This document shows, in pieces, positions 8,706 to 17,742 of a stretch of 64,000 nucleotides of DNA. The notes below the pieces were generated by a model that did no database searches, had not been told where the DNA came from, and saw only the letters and a program-made list of their open reading frames with translations. Both the position numbers and the translations under genes were made by a program. This stretch comes from Robertkochia solimangrovi (lineage in GTDB: Bacteria > Bacteroidota > Bacteroidia > Flavobacteriales > Flavobacteriaceae), in contig NZ_QKWN01000001.1 in the NCBI RefSeq assembly GCF_007279655.1, forward strand, positions 372,001 through 436,000, given 5' to 3'. Within the stretch, counting starts at the first letter, position 1. The number at the start of each line of letters is the position of its first letter.

Positions 8706-9566
8706 TTAAGCATTCAGGGCTTCCGCACCACCCACGATCTCAAGGATCTCATTGGTAATAGCTGCCTGACGAGCTTTATTGTATGTCAATGTAAGTTCCG
8801 CCTTAAGGTCTTTAGCGTTATCTGTTGCCTTATGCATAGCGGTCATACGTGCCCCGTGTTCAGAAGCAAAAGAATCTCTTAAAGCTTTGAATAACTGTGT
8901 CTTCAAAGATTTAGGAATAAGAGTTTTCACTATCTCTTCTTTCGACGGTTCAAAAATATAATCTTTGGCAGTAACAGTCTCCTCTTCCTTTGAAGAGATC
9001 GGAAGGAAATCTTCTGCTTCGACTATTTGTGTAGCAGCATTTCTGAAACTATTGTAAACCAGAACGATCTTATCAAACTTTCCTTCTACGTAATATTTCA
9101 TCAATTCTTCGGCTATTTCAGAAGCATTCTCAAAATTGAGATCATCAAATACACCGTTGTTATAAAGAATTACGTTTTCTGTTTTCTTAAGAATGTCATT
9201 CCCTTTTTTACCTACGGTCACAAAAGACACTTCCTTACCAGCATATTGCTCGTGTCGTAATCTAAGTGATTCTTTGATGATATTAGAATTAAATGCACCG
9301 CAAAGCCCTCTGTTAGAAGTAATGGCTACGATAAGCACTTTATTCACCTCACGTTTTTCAGCAAAAATACTACCTGAATCTCCGTCGAGTGTTGCGCTAA
9401 GTTGCTGCAATAATTCAGTAAGTTTATCAGAATAAGGACGCATGGCGGTAATGGCATCCTGTGCCTTTTTCAATTTAGCAGCCGATACCATTTTCATGGC
9501 GCTGGTAATCTGCATGGTTGAACCTACCGATGAAATCCTGCTTCTTATTTCCTTTAAATTTGCCAT
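8706..9566 (-). CDS. atpG: F1F0 ATP synthase gamma subunit
   Basis: A 286-residue central-stalk subunit that couples rotation of the c-ring to ATP synthesis in the F1 head. The N-terminal helix (IRSRISSV, ITSAMKMVSAAKLKKAQ) and the C-terminal helix (YNKARQAAITNEILEIVGGA) form the conserved antiparallel coiled coil. It is the last gene of the operon, 50 bases after atpA. That gap is AT-rich with ATTATGAATTATGAAT-type low-complexity sequence. No atpD or atpC follows before the terminator. Confidence 0.97.
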   Translation of the reverse strand: MANLKEIRSRISSVGSTMQITSAMKMVSAAKLKKAQDAITAMRPYSDKLTELLQQLSATLDGDSGSIFAEKREVNKVLIVAITSNRGLCGAFNSNIIKESLRLRHEQYAGKEVSFVTVGKKGNDILKKTENVILYNNGVFDDLNFENASEIAEELMKYYVEGKFDKIVLVYNSFRNAATQIVEAEDFLPISSKEEETVTAKDYIFEPSKEEIVKTLIPKSLKTQLFKALRDSFASEHGARMTAMHKATDNAKDLKAELTLTYNKARQAAITNEILEIVGGAEALNA

Positions 9567-9616
9567 TTGTTGTATTATGAATTATGAATCCATAACTCAG
9601 AACTTAGTATTCTGAA

Positions 9617-11197
9617 TTAAGCCTTATATTTCGCAGAAAGATCCTTTGCTACTGCAGTTAAAGTTTCTGTTACCGCATCCGTCAACTGACCCGCTTTCAA
9701 TGTATCCAATACATCTCTATGCTTTGTATTAAGGAATGCGAGGTAATCTTTTTCAAATTCTTTAACCTTATGAACCGGAACATCTCTAAGTAGATTTTTA
9801 GAACCTGCATAGATAATTGCGATCTGATCTTCTACGGTATAAGGGTCATTTTGAGCTTGCTTCAGAATCTCAACGTTTCTTTGACCTTTTCCGATAACGC
9901 TCATAGTTGCAGCATCAAGATCGGAACCAAACTTAGCAAAAGCTTCTAATTCACGGAACTGAGCCTGATCCAGTTTCAATGTACCGGCTACCTTTTTCAT
10001 CGACTTGATCTGAGCCGAACCTCCTACTCGCGATACAGAGATACCAACGTTAATCGCTGGACGTACACCAGAGTTGAACAAGTCAGATTCAAGGAAGATC
10101 TGTCCGTCAGTAATCGAAATTACGTTTGTTGGAATATATGCAGAAACGTCACCCGCCTGAGTTTCGATGATCGGAAGTGCGGTCAAAGAACCACCTCCTT
10201 TAACAACCGGCTTCAGTGATTCCGGAAGATCGTTCATATTCTTAGCGATATCATCATCAGCGATCACTTTCGCTGCACGTTCAAGAAGTCTCGAGTGCAG
10301 ATAGAAAACGTCACCTGGATATGCCTCACGTCCTGGTGGACGACGTAATAAAAGAGACACCTCACGGTAAGCTACCGCTTGTTTAGAAAGATCATCATAA
10401 ATGATCAAAGCTGGTCTACCAGTATCTCTGAAATACTCACCGATCGCAGCACCTGCAAATGGAGCATAAACCTGCATAGGAGCAGGATCGGATGCATTTG
10501 CAGCAACGATAGTAGTATAGGCTAATGCACCTTTATCTTCAAGTGTCTTAGCGATTTGAGCAACTGTTGAAGCTTTTTGTCCAACAGCTACATATATACA
10601 ATATACCGGTTTACCGGCATCGAAAAATTCTTTCTGATTAATGATGGTGTCGATACAAACGGTAGTTTTACCAGTCTGACGGTCACCAATTACAAGCTCA
10701 CGTTGCCCTCTTCCGATCGGAATCATGGCATCGACAGATTTAATACCTGTTTGTAGTGGCTCATTTACAGGCTGACGGAAGATAACCCCAGGTGCTTTAC
10801 GCTCCAGTGGCATATCATAAAGCTGTCCGCTGATAGGACCTTTACCATCAATCGGGTTTCCAAGCGTGTCAACCACACGTCCAACCATTCCATCACCTAC
10901 ATTGATAGATGCGATCTGTTCTGTACGTTTAACGGTATCACCTTCTTTAACTTCTGTAGAAGGACCGAGTAATACGATACCCACGTTATCTTCTTCAACG
11001 TTAAGTACGATACCCTCCATACCTGATTCAAACGCTACAAGCTCTCCATATTCGGCGTTGTTCATACCGAATACACGGGCAATACCATCACCTACCTGTA
11101 AAACTGTACCAACTTCGTCTAATGAAGCACCAGCTTCAAACCCTGATAGTTGCTTTTTTAATATTGCTGATACTTCAGCAGCTTTAACTTCAGCCAT
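9617..11197 (-). CDS. atpA: F1F0 ATP synthase alpha subunit
   Basis: A 526-residue non-catalytic nucleotide-binding subunit of the F1 hexamer. Walker A GDRQTGKT is at 171-178. The LIIYDDLSK segment and the [12 protein letters not shown] signature follow, and the arginine-finger region [11 protein letters not shown] is present. Length and motifs are complete. The operon order is atpB-E-F-H-A-G. A hairpin without a U tract lies in the 67-base gap after atpH. Confidence 0.98.
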   Translation of the reverse strand: MAEVKAAEVSAILKKQLSGFEAGASLDEVGTVLQVGDGIARVFGMNNAEYGELVAFESGMEGIVLNVEEDNVGIVLLGPSTEVKEGDTVKRTEQIASINVGDGMVGRVVDTLGNPIDGKGPISGQLYDMPLERKAPGVIFRQPVNEPLQTGIKSVDAMIPIGRGQRELVIGDRQTGKTTVCIDTIINQKEFFDAGKPVYCIYVAVGQKASTVAQIAKTLEDKGALAYTTIVAANASDPAPMQVYAPFAGAAIGEYFRDTGRPALIIYDDLSKQAVAYREVSLLLRRPPGREAYPGDVFYLHSRLLERAAKVIADDDIAKNMNDLPESLKPVVKGGGSLTALPIIETQAGDVSAYIPTNVISITDGQIFLESDLFNSGVRPAINVGISVSRVGGSAQIKSMKKVAGTLKLDQAQFRELEAFAKFGSDLDAATMSVIGKGQRNVEILKQAQNDPYTVEDQIAIIYAGSKNLLRDVPVHKVKEFEKDYLAFLNTKHRDVLDTLKAGQLTDAVTETLTAVAKDLSAKYKA

Positions 11198-11220
11198 CTT
11201 AATTAAATATTTAGATTTTC

Positions 11221-11260
11221 AGACCTTTATGATAACGCAACAAGGTCCTGTTTTTTTTTT
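11221..11260 (-). other. hairpin and A10 tract between atpH and atpA
   Basis: In the minus-strand transcript, ten As (11251-11260) follow the atpH stop. Then comes a 6-bp stem formed by 11222-11227 and 11242-11247, just before atpA. There is no U run after the stem, so it is not a typical terminator; RNA processing or translational tuning is possible. Confidence 0.35.
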
Positions 11261-11264
11261 GTTA

Positions 11265-11813
11265 TTAAGCGACACGTGTTTTATTAACGAAGTCCCTTTT
11301 TAAATTGTTCAATTTACTTGCAATGCTGGCATTATATTGCAAATCACCAACACGTAATATAAATCCACCAATGATACTTTCATCAACACGATTAACCAAC
11401 GTTACATTTTTACCTGTTAGTTCGGTTACTTTATCAAGCACGCGTTTTTCCAGTTCAGGAGTGATAGGCACCGCTGTGGTAACAACCGCCTTTTGATTAC
11501 CCATCAGTTCGTCATAACGTATCAGGAACTTTTCAGCTACCTCTCCGATAAGACTCAACCTGTCATTATCCATTAAAAGCACTAGAAGTCTTTCGGTCGT
11601 GTCTGAAAACCCACCATAGACATTCTCGATCGCCGATTTTTTCAAACCGGTCTTCACAATCGGATTTTCAATAAATAATTGAAGATCCTTATTGTCGTTC
11701 ATTTTAGATACGATAACGGTCATGTCTTTGTGAACCGCATCCAGAACGTTCTGTTCTTTTGCGAATTCAAGGACTGCCTTAGCATATCGTGATGCTGCTC
11801 TGCTACCTATCAT
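11265..11813 (-). CDS. atpH: F1F0 ATP synthase delta subunit
   Basis: A 182-residue peripheral-stalk subunit joining F1 alpha to the b dimer. It begins with the helical N-terminal domain (GSRAASRYAKAVLEFA) and ends with the conserved segment DESIIGGFILRVGDLQYNAS. It starts 7 bases after atpF, inside the operon. Length is normal for the family. Confidence 0.95.
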   Translation of the reverse strand: MIGSRAASRYAKAVLEFAKEQNVLDAVHKDMTVIVSKMNDNKDLQLFIENPIVKTGLKKSAIENVYGGFSDTTERLLVLLMDNDRLSLIGEVAEKFLIRYDELMGNQKAVVTTAVPITPELEKRVLDKVTELTGKNVTLVNRVDESIIGGFILRVGDLQYNASIASKLNNLKRDFVNKTRVA

Positions 11814-11820
11814 GTGTATC

Positions 11821-12324
11821 TTAGTTGTTTAAAGTAACGTCATTCAACATTCCCTCAACCAGCTTTATTTGCTTATCCTTGTCGGAAAGTTCTTGTCTCA
11901 CTACTTTCTCCGCGATTTCAATAGAAAGCTTAGCCACCTGATCTTTAAGATCGTTTACAGCAGCCTGCTTTTCACTTTCGATCGCTGAATGAGCAGCTTT
12001 GATGATTTTATCAGCTTCAGCCTGAGCTTCACTTTTTGCATCGGAGATCATTTTTTCTTTGATCTCACGGGCATCCTTCATCATTGCTTCTCTTTCAGAA
12101 CGAGCTTCCTGAAGCAGCTTTTCATTGTCTGCCTGAAGATTTTGCATCTCTTTACGTGCTTCCTCAGCAGATTGTAATGCAGTTCTAATACCTTCCTCTC
12201 TGTTATTAACAGCATCAAGAATTGGTTTCCATGCATATTTTTTCAATAAAAGAACCAGCAAAACAAAGATTATAATTTGCCAGAAAAACAGTCCGAATGA
12301 AAATTGCTCAATTAACTTTTCCAT
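11821..12324 (-). CDS. atpF: F1F0 ATP synthase b subunit
   Basis: A 167-residue peripheral-stalk subunit. A single N-terminal membrane helix (about 9-28, LFFWQIIIFVLLVLLLKKYA) is followed by WKPIL and a long charged coiled coil rich in Ala, Glu and Lys. It sits between atpE (84-base gap) and atpH (7-base gap). Confidence 0.96.
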   Translation of the reverse strand: MEKLIEQFSFGLFFWQIIIFVLLVLLLKKYAWKPILDAVNNREEGIRTALQSAEEARKEMQNLQADNEKLLQEARSEREAMMKDAREIKEKMISDAKSEAQAEADKIIKAAHSAIESEKQAAVNDLKDQVAKLSIEIAEKVVRQELSDKDKQIKLVEGMLNDVTLNN

Positions 12325-12407
12325 GAAATATTTCTATTAAAAATGTTTAATTCGTTATTGAACAAATAGCTACAACCAACCGTTGCAGCTATTTGTTTAA
12401 AAATTCC

Positions 12408-12599
12408 TTACGCTGCGAAAAGAGCAGCAAATCCAATACCTTCAATAAGAGCGGCAGCGATAAGCATAGCTGTCTGAATCTTACCTGAAGCCTCTGGCTG
12501 ACGTGCAATAGCTTCCATAGCCTGACCACCGATTCTACCGATACCAAGACCAGCTCCTATTACAATTAAACCAGCTCCTACAATAGTTGGGATTTCCAT
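12408..12599 (-). CDS. atpE: F1F0 ATP synthase c subunit
   Basis: A 63-residue proteolipid that forms the rotor ring: two glycine/alanine-rich membrane helices joined by the polar loop ARQPE (32-36). The ion-carrying carboxylate is Glu53 in LIEGIGFAAL. It is followed by Gly rather than Ser/Thr, which suggests proton rather than sodium coupling (inference from c-ring motifs). It lies 33 bases after atpB. Confidence 0.96.
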   Translation of the reverse strand: MEIPTIVGAGLIVIGAGLGIGRIGGQAMEAIARQPEASGKIQTAMLIAAALIEGIGFAALFAA

Positions 12600-12632
12600 A
12601 ATTATATAATTAAAAATTAAACATTCAATTTA

Positions 12633-13712
12633 TTAATGATGCTCGTCATGATGTTCTTCATTCGCCATTCCGAAATACAGCGCTGAAAGCATAGTAAAGA
12701 TGTACGCCTGAAGGGCCGCCACCAAAAGCTCCAGAATAGAAAGGGCAAATGCAAGACCAAATGACAATGAACTTCCGATCCAGTTCTTGAACAGGAACAT
12801 CAATCCTATAATACTCATCAATACAACGTGACCAGCGGTCATGTTTGCATAAAGACGAATCATCAGTGAAAATGGTTTGATGAACATACCCAACACCTCG
12901 ATCGGCGCAAGTACGATACGCATCAGTTTAGGAACACCTGGCATCCAGAAGATGTGTCCCCAGTAATTTTTATTTGCGGTAAATGTTGTGATCAGGAAGG
13001 TAAGCATCGCAAGCGCAAAAGTGATCGCGATGTTTCCGGTAACGTTTACCCCCAGAGGTGTCATCCCAAGAAGGTTAAGGAACCAGATAAAGAAGAAGAT
13101 CGTAAGCAGGAAGCTCATATACTTCTTATAATTCTTTCCGATATTAGGAATAGCAATATCATCTCTGATAAAAACCACTAAAGGCTCAAAGAAACGCCCA
13201 ACACCTTTAGGCATACCTCCATTCTTAGTATAACTTTTAGCAAGACCTCCGAAAAGCAGGAACATCAATATTGAAACCAACACCATAGTAACAACATTCT
13301 TGGTGATCGAAAAATCAAGTGGTTTCGCATTTGACGGGTGATGATCCTCATCATAGGTAATCGTACCTTCTGCGTCTGTTTTGTAGATCTTGTTGTGATA
13401 TAGCGTGTAATATTCTCCGCCAACCTCAGCTACTTCCTCTCCATGGTGAAATTTAGAAGCCGAAAAAACCTTAAGTCCATTATCCCATAAAATCACGGGT
13501 AACGGAATACCATAATGTGTTCCGGTTTCCTCATCTTCAGTGAAGGTAAAATAATGAGAATCTAAAAGGTGATGGTCTATAAACGCCTTAATATCCTCTC
13601 TTTGAGATTCGGTTCCGGTACTAATTCCTTCTAATTCATGTTGTGCCCAGGTAAAAAACGGGGATAATACTAATACAATTACAAGGATTTTTTCAAAAAA
13701 TTCTCTTCGCAT
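12633..13712 (-). CDS. atpB: F1F0 ATP synthase a subunit
   Basis: A 359-residue membrane subunit carrying the proton half-channels. The essential arginine is Arg286 in MIRLYANMTAGH, and the last helix carries ALQAYIFTMLSALY. The N-terminus is long: a signal-peptide-like segment (1-23) and about 115 periplasmic residues precede the first core helix, a form typical of Bacteroidota. The tail is His-rich (EEHHDEHH). It is the first gene of the atp operon and has its own promoter. Confidence 0.96.
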   Translation of the reverse strand: MRREFFEKILVIVLVLSPFFTWAQHELEGISTGTESQREDIKAFIDHHLLDSHYFTFTEDEETGTHYGIPLPVILWDNGLKVFSASKFHHGEEVAEVGGEYYTLYHNKIYKTDAEGTITYDEDHHPSNAKPLDFSITKNVVTMVLVSILMFLLFGGLAKSYTKNGGMPKGVGRFFEPLVVFIRDDIAIPNIGKNYKKYMSFLLTIFFFIWFLNLLGMTPLGVNVTGNIAITFALAMLTFLITTFTANKNYWGHIFWMPGVPKLMRIVLAPIEVLGMFIKPFSLMIRLYANMTAGHVVLMSIIGLMFLFKNWIGSSLSFGLAFALSILELLVAALQAYIFTMLSALYFGMANEEHHDEHH

Positions 13713-13745
13713 ATCACTCTAATAATGGTGGCTTAAAAATCGGTG

Positions 13746-13773
13746 CAAATGTAATGCTTTAAATGAAAAACAA
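13746..13773 (-). promoter_or_regulatory. promoter of the atpBEFHAG operon
   Basis: On the minus strand: TTG (13771-13773), a 17-base spacer, then TACATTTG (13746-13753), an exact match to TAnnTTTG. It lies about 34 bases before the atpB start, in the 108-base gap after the DUF6168-like gene. The same -7 octamer precedes the tRNA-Cys gene. Confidence 0.65.
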
Positions 13774-13820
13774 AAACAATTTTTATTGTTTTATTAGGCG
13801 CATTGTTGCCTGACTACAAA

Positions 13821-14216
13821 TTAGTTATCTTCCGAAGTATTATTTAACAGTTTTGACACTGCGATTGTTTCGATCATGAGACAGACGCCGTAAGGAATAA
13901 AAAAGCTCAGGAACTCCAGGCGGTCTAATTGACCATCAGCTCCATACCGCGGATTAAAAACAACAAAGAATACAAGAAATTTCAACATGCTTCCCCCAAG
14001 AAAAAAGAAGCCTATCTGCGAGAAGAATCTTTTTCGGAAAATAAAAATGATTGTCACAATAGCTGCTGCGAGAATCACATTGATAATATAGGCCGCAGGC
14101 AGGTATAGTCCTGCCGTAGACACACCAAGAAGATCAAGTACATACTTATGCAATCCAAAAGCCACGAAACCTGTGACCAGAAAAACCAGTAGAAAACGTA
14201 TTAGAAAAGAAGGCAT
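13821..14216 (-). CDS. DUF6168-like small membrane protein (AtpI-like position)
   Basis: A 131-residue protein with four predicted membrane helices (about 5-24, 36-58, 66-86 and 102-122) and a polar C-terminus. No catalytic motif. It lies between AtpZ and atpB, where AtpI-type accessory proteins are usually found, so a part in c-ring or F0 assembly is a reasonable inference. The DUF6168 label rests on family memory of this position and size. It begins 4 bases after the AtpZ gene. Confidence 0.65.
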   Translation of the reverse strand: MPSFLIRFLLVFLVTGFVAFGLHKYVLDLLGVSTAGLYLPAAYIINVILAAAIVTIIFIFRKRFFSQIGFFFLGGSMLKFLVFFVVFNPRYGADGQLDRLEFLSFFIPYGVCLMIETIAVSKLLNNTSEDN

Positions 14217-14220
14217 GTGC

Positions 14221-14454
14221 TTAGTTATCCTGCAGGTTATTCAGTTGTTTGATGACCGCATAAATCGCAATTCCCACCCCTAAAAGGGTGAGAATTATAA
14301 GGTATAATTTATTTCCGTCATTGTATTTGTCATCCAGCCATCTGCCCAACCAGGCAAAGAGAAATATGGTCAATCCCATCTGAATGGCAATACCGGAAAA
14401 AATAGCAAAATTCTTAAGCGGATTTTTCGGCTTTTGATCCTTGTTTTTCATCAC
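14221..14454 (-). CDS. AtpZ/AtpI family protein
   Basis: A 77-residue protein with two membrane helices. It has the family hallmarks: a charged N-terminus, the helix FSGIAIQMGLTIFLFAWLG, the loop WLDDKY, then a second helix (LYLIILTLLGVGIAIYAVIKQ). AtpZ/AtpI proteins assist F0 assembly or act in Mg/Ca transport beside ATP synthase. The first 41 bases overlap the 3' end of the bactofilin gene in another frame, and no later ATG would leave the first helix intact. Confidence 0.8.
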   Translation of the reverse strand: MMKNKDQKPKNPLKNFAIFSGIAIQMGLTIFLFAWLGRWLDDKYNDGNKLYLIILTLLGVGIAIYAVIKQLNNLQDN

Positions 14455-14830
14455 CTTTCAGAGATTTTACAGCAGCCCCTTTCATCGTACAAGCAGCGTT
14501 GAAGTTAGCTCCCGGCTCAACAGCCAGTTTCCCAACCACAACATCTCCTTCGATGTCAGCTGAGCTCTTTAAGCTAAGGATATTCTCAACTTTAAGCTCT
14601 CCGTTGAACTTACCTTCGATGTCGGCATTCGCACAATTGATTTTACCGGTAACTTTACCTGATCTTCCGATCACGATCTTACCGCTTGTATTCACACTAC
14701 CGTCTAATTCCCCGTCGATTCGGATATCAGCTTCTGAGGTAATATCTCCCTTAATCTTCGTGTTCTCTGCAATTCTGTTGGTTAATCCGGTAGTTGGTTC
14801 CATTTTAGCTTTTTTTGATTCGGCAAACAT
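14414..14830 (-). CDS. bactofilin (polymer-forming cytoskeletal protein)
   Basis: A 138-residue bactofilin. The central domain (about 25-110) is a right-handed beta-helix of short repeats: IKGDITSEADIRIDGELDGS, SGKIVIGRSGKVTGKINCAN and ADIEGKFNGELKVENILSL. The short N- and C-terminal tails are disordered; the C-terminal one is Lys-rich. Bactofilins polymerise without nucleotide and localise envelope enzymes. The gene starts 2 bases after sprE and overlaps the AtpZ gene by 41 bases, so the three are almost certainly co-transcribed. Confidence 0.92.
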   Translation of the reverse strand: MFAESKKAKMEPTTGLTNRIAENTKIKGDITSEADIRIDGELDGSVNTSGKIVIGRSGKVTGKINCANADIEGKFNGELKVENILSLKSSADIEGDVVVGKLAVEPGANFNAACTMKGAAVKSLKGDEKQGSKAEKSA

Positions 14831-14832
14831 GA

Positions 14833-17382
14833 TTAATTAGTTAGATTTGGGTTTAACTGTTGTGTATTTGTAAGGTATTCTTTTAGATTCTTATGTATTT
14901 GTAAGGCTTTATAGGCGCTTCGCGAAATTACAAAATTCTCATTATCAACCAAATAATCTTTGTTAATATTCATAAGCTCCGCATACCCCAACGCCTTTAA
15001 ACGATCACCCAGTTCGTGTACTACTAAAAACACAGTTTGAGCATCATAAACTTCCAGGGTGTAATGCAGTTTTCGCGCAGTCAGTTCTTCCATTGATTTT
15101 TCTATTTTCTGAGTGAGCTTTTTCACCCCCAATGTATCATTTTTCCGGAAAGGATAAATCAATTTCCAATCAGGTGTATTTGGATTCTCCTCAGCTATAC
15201 TCAAAGCTTCCAGACGAGGAACTGTGGTCTTAAGCAATTCCGCTGCTTTTTCGCCTTCTTCCTTACCCGGATAGTTCATCTGGATATCATTTAAGGCTCT
15301 TTTATAAACAGCGATTCCCTGCAACCTGCCCAACGCTGTTGCTTTGATCATATCAAACTTTGCAGCGATATCTTCACCATTGTATTTTGAACTATACTCC
15401 GTTGCCCTGGCTATAACTTCTTCATAGCGTTCATCATTTAGCATTTCATAAAGCTCCTTGTAATTTGAATCAGGACTATTTGCTTCCTGTAAAACCACAT
15501 TGGGATTCAAAATCATCAATGCATAACGCGAATCCGGATGCGAGGTGAGAATTTCATTTTTCATTCCTTCCTCCAACGGAGAGCCTGTCACCTGATAGAT
15601 CTTATATAAATTGTATTTTGAAGGCAGCACATAACGCTCATCCGGATTAAAACTCAATAGATCCTGAAATCTCGAAGAAGCAAGTAAATATTCACTGAAT
15701 TTTTCCTTATAAAGTATTCCCAGTTGAAAATAAGCAAAGTCTCTTTGCTCCTGGATACTATCGATCTCCTCTGGTGTTTGGGGAAGTTGTGCGGTATAAA
15801 AATCAACTTCATATTTGCTTCCTGTTATTTCTCCAAGCCCACTTTCAGTGCCGGCTATGACAGACGTTTCCAGCTTTCCTCCTGAAGCGAATCTCCAGTT
15901 ATCCTTTAACTCCCTGCTCCCCCAGCGCTTTTGAAATTCCTGCCTTCCATAAGCGACGATCTGAGGACTATAAAAATAGAAAACATCAGATTTTTGCCCA
16001 ACGGAAGGTCCACTTTGAAAGGTAGCCTTATTCTGTTCCTGAAGTGCCGCAAGTTCTTTTCGTTCAGCCTCCAGTTCTTCCTTCAATTTGAGAGAGTCTA
16101 TATAATCCTGATAATAAGAATCAATCTCTTCCACGGGCATCGACAAAACATGTAGAATACTATCATTCCGTTTTACAACTCCTTCATACTTGATCACATC
16201 TTCCAGATTATCTCGCTTTCTGCTCAGTGCTCTATACTTAGTCGTATTTTTATCGGAAAAAACCAGGGTACTGTCATAATAGGCTCCGGCATTCACATAT
16301 TCTGAGGCATCAAAATACATTTCTGCCAATTCCTCATAATTCTTCGACTTAAGGATACTGTCTGTAGTTGCCCTTCTAAGTGATTTGTTAAAATATAATC
16401 GGGCGAGATCAAGTGAATCACGATCGAGAAAATACATAGCCTTTTGCCGATAGATCCTGTCCAGAAAAGGTCGGTTTTCTCTATTTTCCTCAAGATCCGT
16501 CAGCTGGTCTAACAGCAACTCCCCATCAATACCGGATCTGTAAAGGTTATTCACTTTTTCAAGTTCGGCATTGATCAAATACGATCTAGAAGTACGACGG
16601 TTCAGGTCGATAACCTTATCAAACGCATAATTTGCACTATCGGGTTGCCCCAGTTGATTATATAACTGACCGATGATGAAATAATATCTTCCCCGCTCTT
16701 CATTATTTTTAGTGAGATGAGAAGCAATTTTCAACCTTTGAATCGCACTATCCTGATATTTAAGGTTGATATAAGCCTGGCCCATCATAGCAGAAGCGTC
16801 TGCATAGTCCTGATCATTGAGATTCGCCAATTTGAATAATTTTTTTAGATTATTCAAAGCCAACTCATCGTTTTCAAGCCTGATATTCGTTTTCTCACGC
16901 CAGATTCTGGCATGATTAATAATATCACTATCCGTATATTTATTGAGTATATAATTGAAAGCTTCAAGTGCAGGAATGAACCGCTGATCGTAATATCTTG
17001 CCTTTCCCAAGAGGAGATATGCCTCATCGATCTGACTGTTCTTTTCTCTCCCCCCTATATTCATACCATGCTTTTGAATAGCTTTAGTAGCTTTCTCCTC
17101 TGCACGTTCAAAATTTGGTGTAAGCTGGGTACCATCCAGTATCACTTCATCTCTGACTTCCATCCGCTCGACAGGAAGAACATCCCAAAAATTATCTGTA
17201 TAGTTGGCAATGAGATCAGCTTGCCCCTCAGAAAGCGCATTCTTACCGTTATACAACGCATTGTATTTCGCATTCATAGCGTGCCATTTCCTATTCATGA
17301 ACGCATCTTTTTTAGTAGAACATGCTACCACAAAAAGACCCGTCAGGATCACTGAAATACGTCTATTTAAGGAAATCTTCAA
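14833..17382 (-). CDS. sprE: T9SS/gliding-motility lipoprotein SprE (PorW family)
   Basis: An 849-residue lipoprotein. The start is set at a TTG codon (17382) because it gives a short basic N-terminus, a hydrophobic stretch and the lipobox VVAC before STKKD. The open frame runs 53 codons further upstream, but that part has no signal and enters repeat DNA. After the lipobox comes the family-typical NRKWHAMNAKYNALYNG, then many TPR-like helical pairs (IDEAYLLLGKARYY, ASAMMGQAYINLKYQDSAI and others). SprE/PorW is needed for T9SS secretion and gliding in Flavobacterium and Porphyromonas. Here it heads an operon with bactofilin and AtpZ. Confidence 0.85.
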   Translation of the reverse strand: MKISLNRRISVILTGLFVVACSTKKDAFMNRKWHAMNAKYNALYNGKNALSEGQADLIANYTDNFWDVLPVERMEVRDEVILDGTQLTPNFERAEEKATKAIQKHGMNIGGREKNSQIDEAYLLLGKARYYDQRFIPALEAFNYILNKYTDSDIINHARIWREKTNIRLENDELALNNLKKLFKLANLNDQDYADASAMMGQAYINLKYQDSAIQRLKIASHLTKNNEERGRYYFIIGQLYNQLGQPDSANYAFDKVIDLNRRTSRSYLINAELEKVNNLYRSGIDGELLLDQLTDLEENRENRPFLDRIYRQKAMYFLDRDSLDLARLYFNKSLRRATTDSILKSKNYEELAEMYFDASEYVNAGAYYDSTLVFSDKNTTKYRALSRKRDNLEDVIKYEGVVKRNDSILHVLSMPVEEIDSYYQDYIDSLKLKEELEAERKELAALQEQNKATFQSGPSVGQKSDVFYFYSPQIVAYGRQEFQKRWGSRELKDNWRFASGGKLETSVIAGTESGLGEITGSKYEVDFYTAQLPQTPEEIDSIQEQRDFAYFQLGILYKEKFSEYLLASSRFQDLLSFNPDERYVLPSKYNLYKIYQVTGSPLEEGMKNEILTSHPDSRYALMILNPNVVLQEANSPDSNYKELYEMLNDERYEEVIARATEYSSKYNGEDIAAKFDMIKATALGRLQGIAVYKRALNDIQMNYPGKEEGEKAAELLKTTVPRLEALSIAEENPNTPDWKLIYPFRKNDTLGVKKLTQKIEKSMEELTARKLHYTLEVYDAQTVFLVVHELGDRLKALGYAELMNINKDYLVDNENFVISRSAYKALQIHKNLKEYLTNTQQLNPNLTN

Positions 17383-17510
17383 GGCAAACAGGTATTCGTT
17401 ATCTAACAGCAATATCAACAGATTATTGCCATACCCGGTAAAAATACATTTCTTTTTTAGAAATATGAAGTTTGTGTTGTGAGATGAAGGATAATGTGTG
17501 CAAAACCTCC

Positions 17511-17541
17511 ACTGGTGACACTGGCGACATTGGTGACACAA
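17511..17541. repeat. GTGACA-type iterons
   Basis: Three tandem 9-base units of the form GTGACACTG, GCGACATTG, GTGACACAA. They lie between sprE and the ABC ATPase gene. Related degenerate units occur at 23299, 23391, 44493, 44954 and 58494. Confidence 0.55.
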
Positions 17542-17637
17542 GAATTACCCGTGAAAATAGCCGTATTAAATGTTTCAGAATAATAAAAACCTAAGCCCGC
17601 GAAGCCACTTACAACACAGGTCACTCCAGTGTTTTGG

Positions 17638-17729
17638 TTAAAGGCCCTGAATAGCGACCACACTCGACGCCGCCGAAGGTAAGGGATTGACACTTGCCAG
17701 TGCGCCAGCAGACCGGAAAATTTTAACCG
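17638..17729 (-). repeat. dispersed intergenic element, copy 2
   Basis: Read on the minus strand, it starts ACGGTTAAAATTTTCCGGTC and matches copies 1 and 3 over about 45 bases. It begins about 14 bases after the stop of the ABC ATPase gene and has the same orientation. Confidence 0.6.
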
Positions 17730-17742
17730 TTCAACAATCTCC

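Noticed and set aside
10866-11303. 145-residue frame antisense to atpA
   Set aside because: Low-complexity Ser/Thr/Pro shadow of the conserved atpA sequence.
14499-14840. 113-residue frame antisense to bactofilin
   Set aside because: Shadow of a repetitive beta-helix gene, not supported by any family.
17383-17541. N-terminal 53-residue extension of sprE
   Set aside because: Cys/His-rich start made from repeat DNA; the lipoprotein signal begins only at the TTG at 17382.
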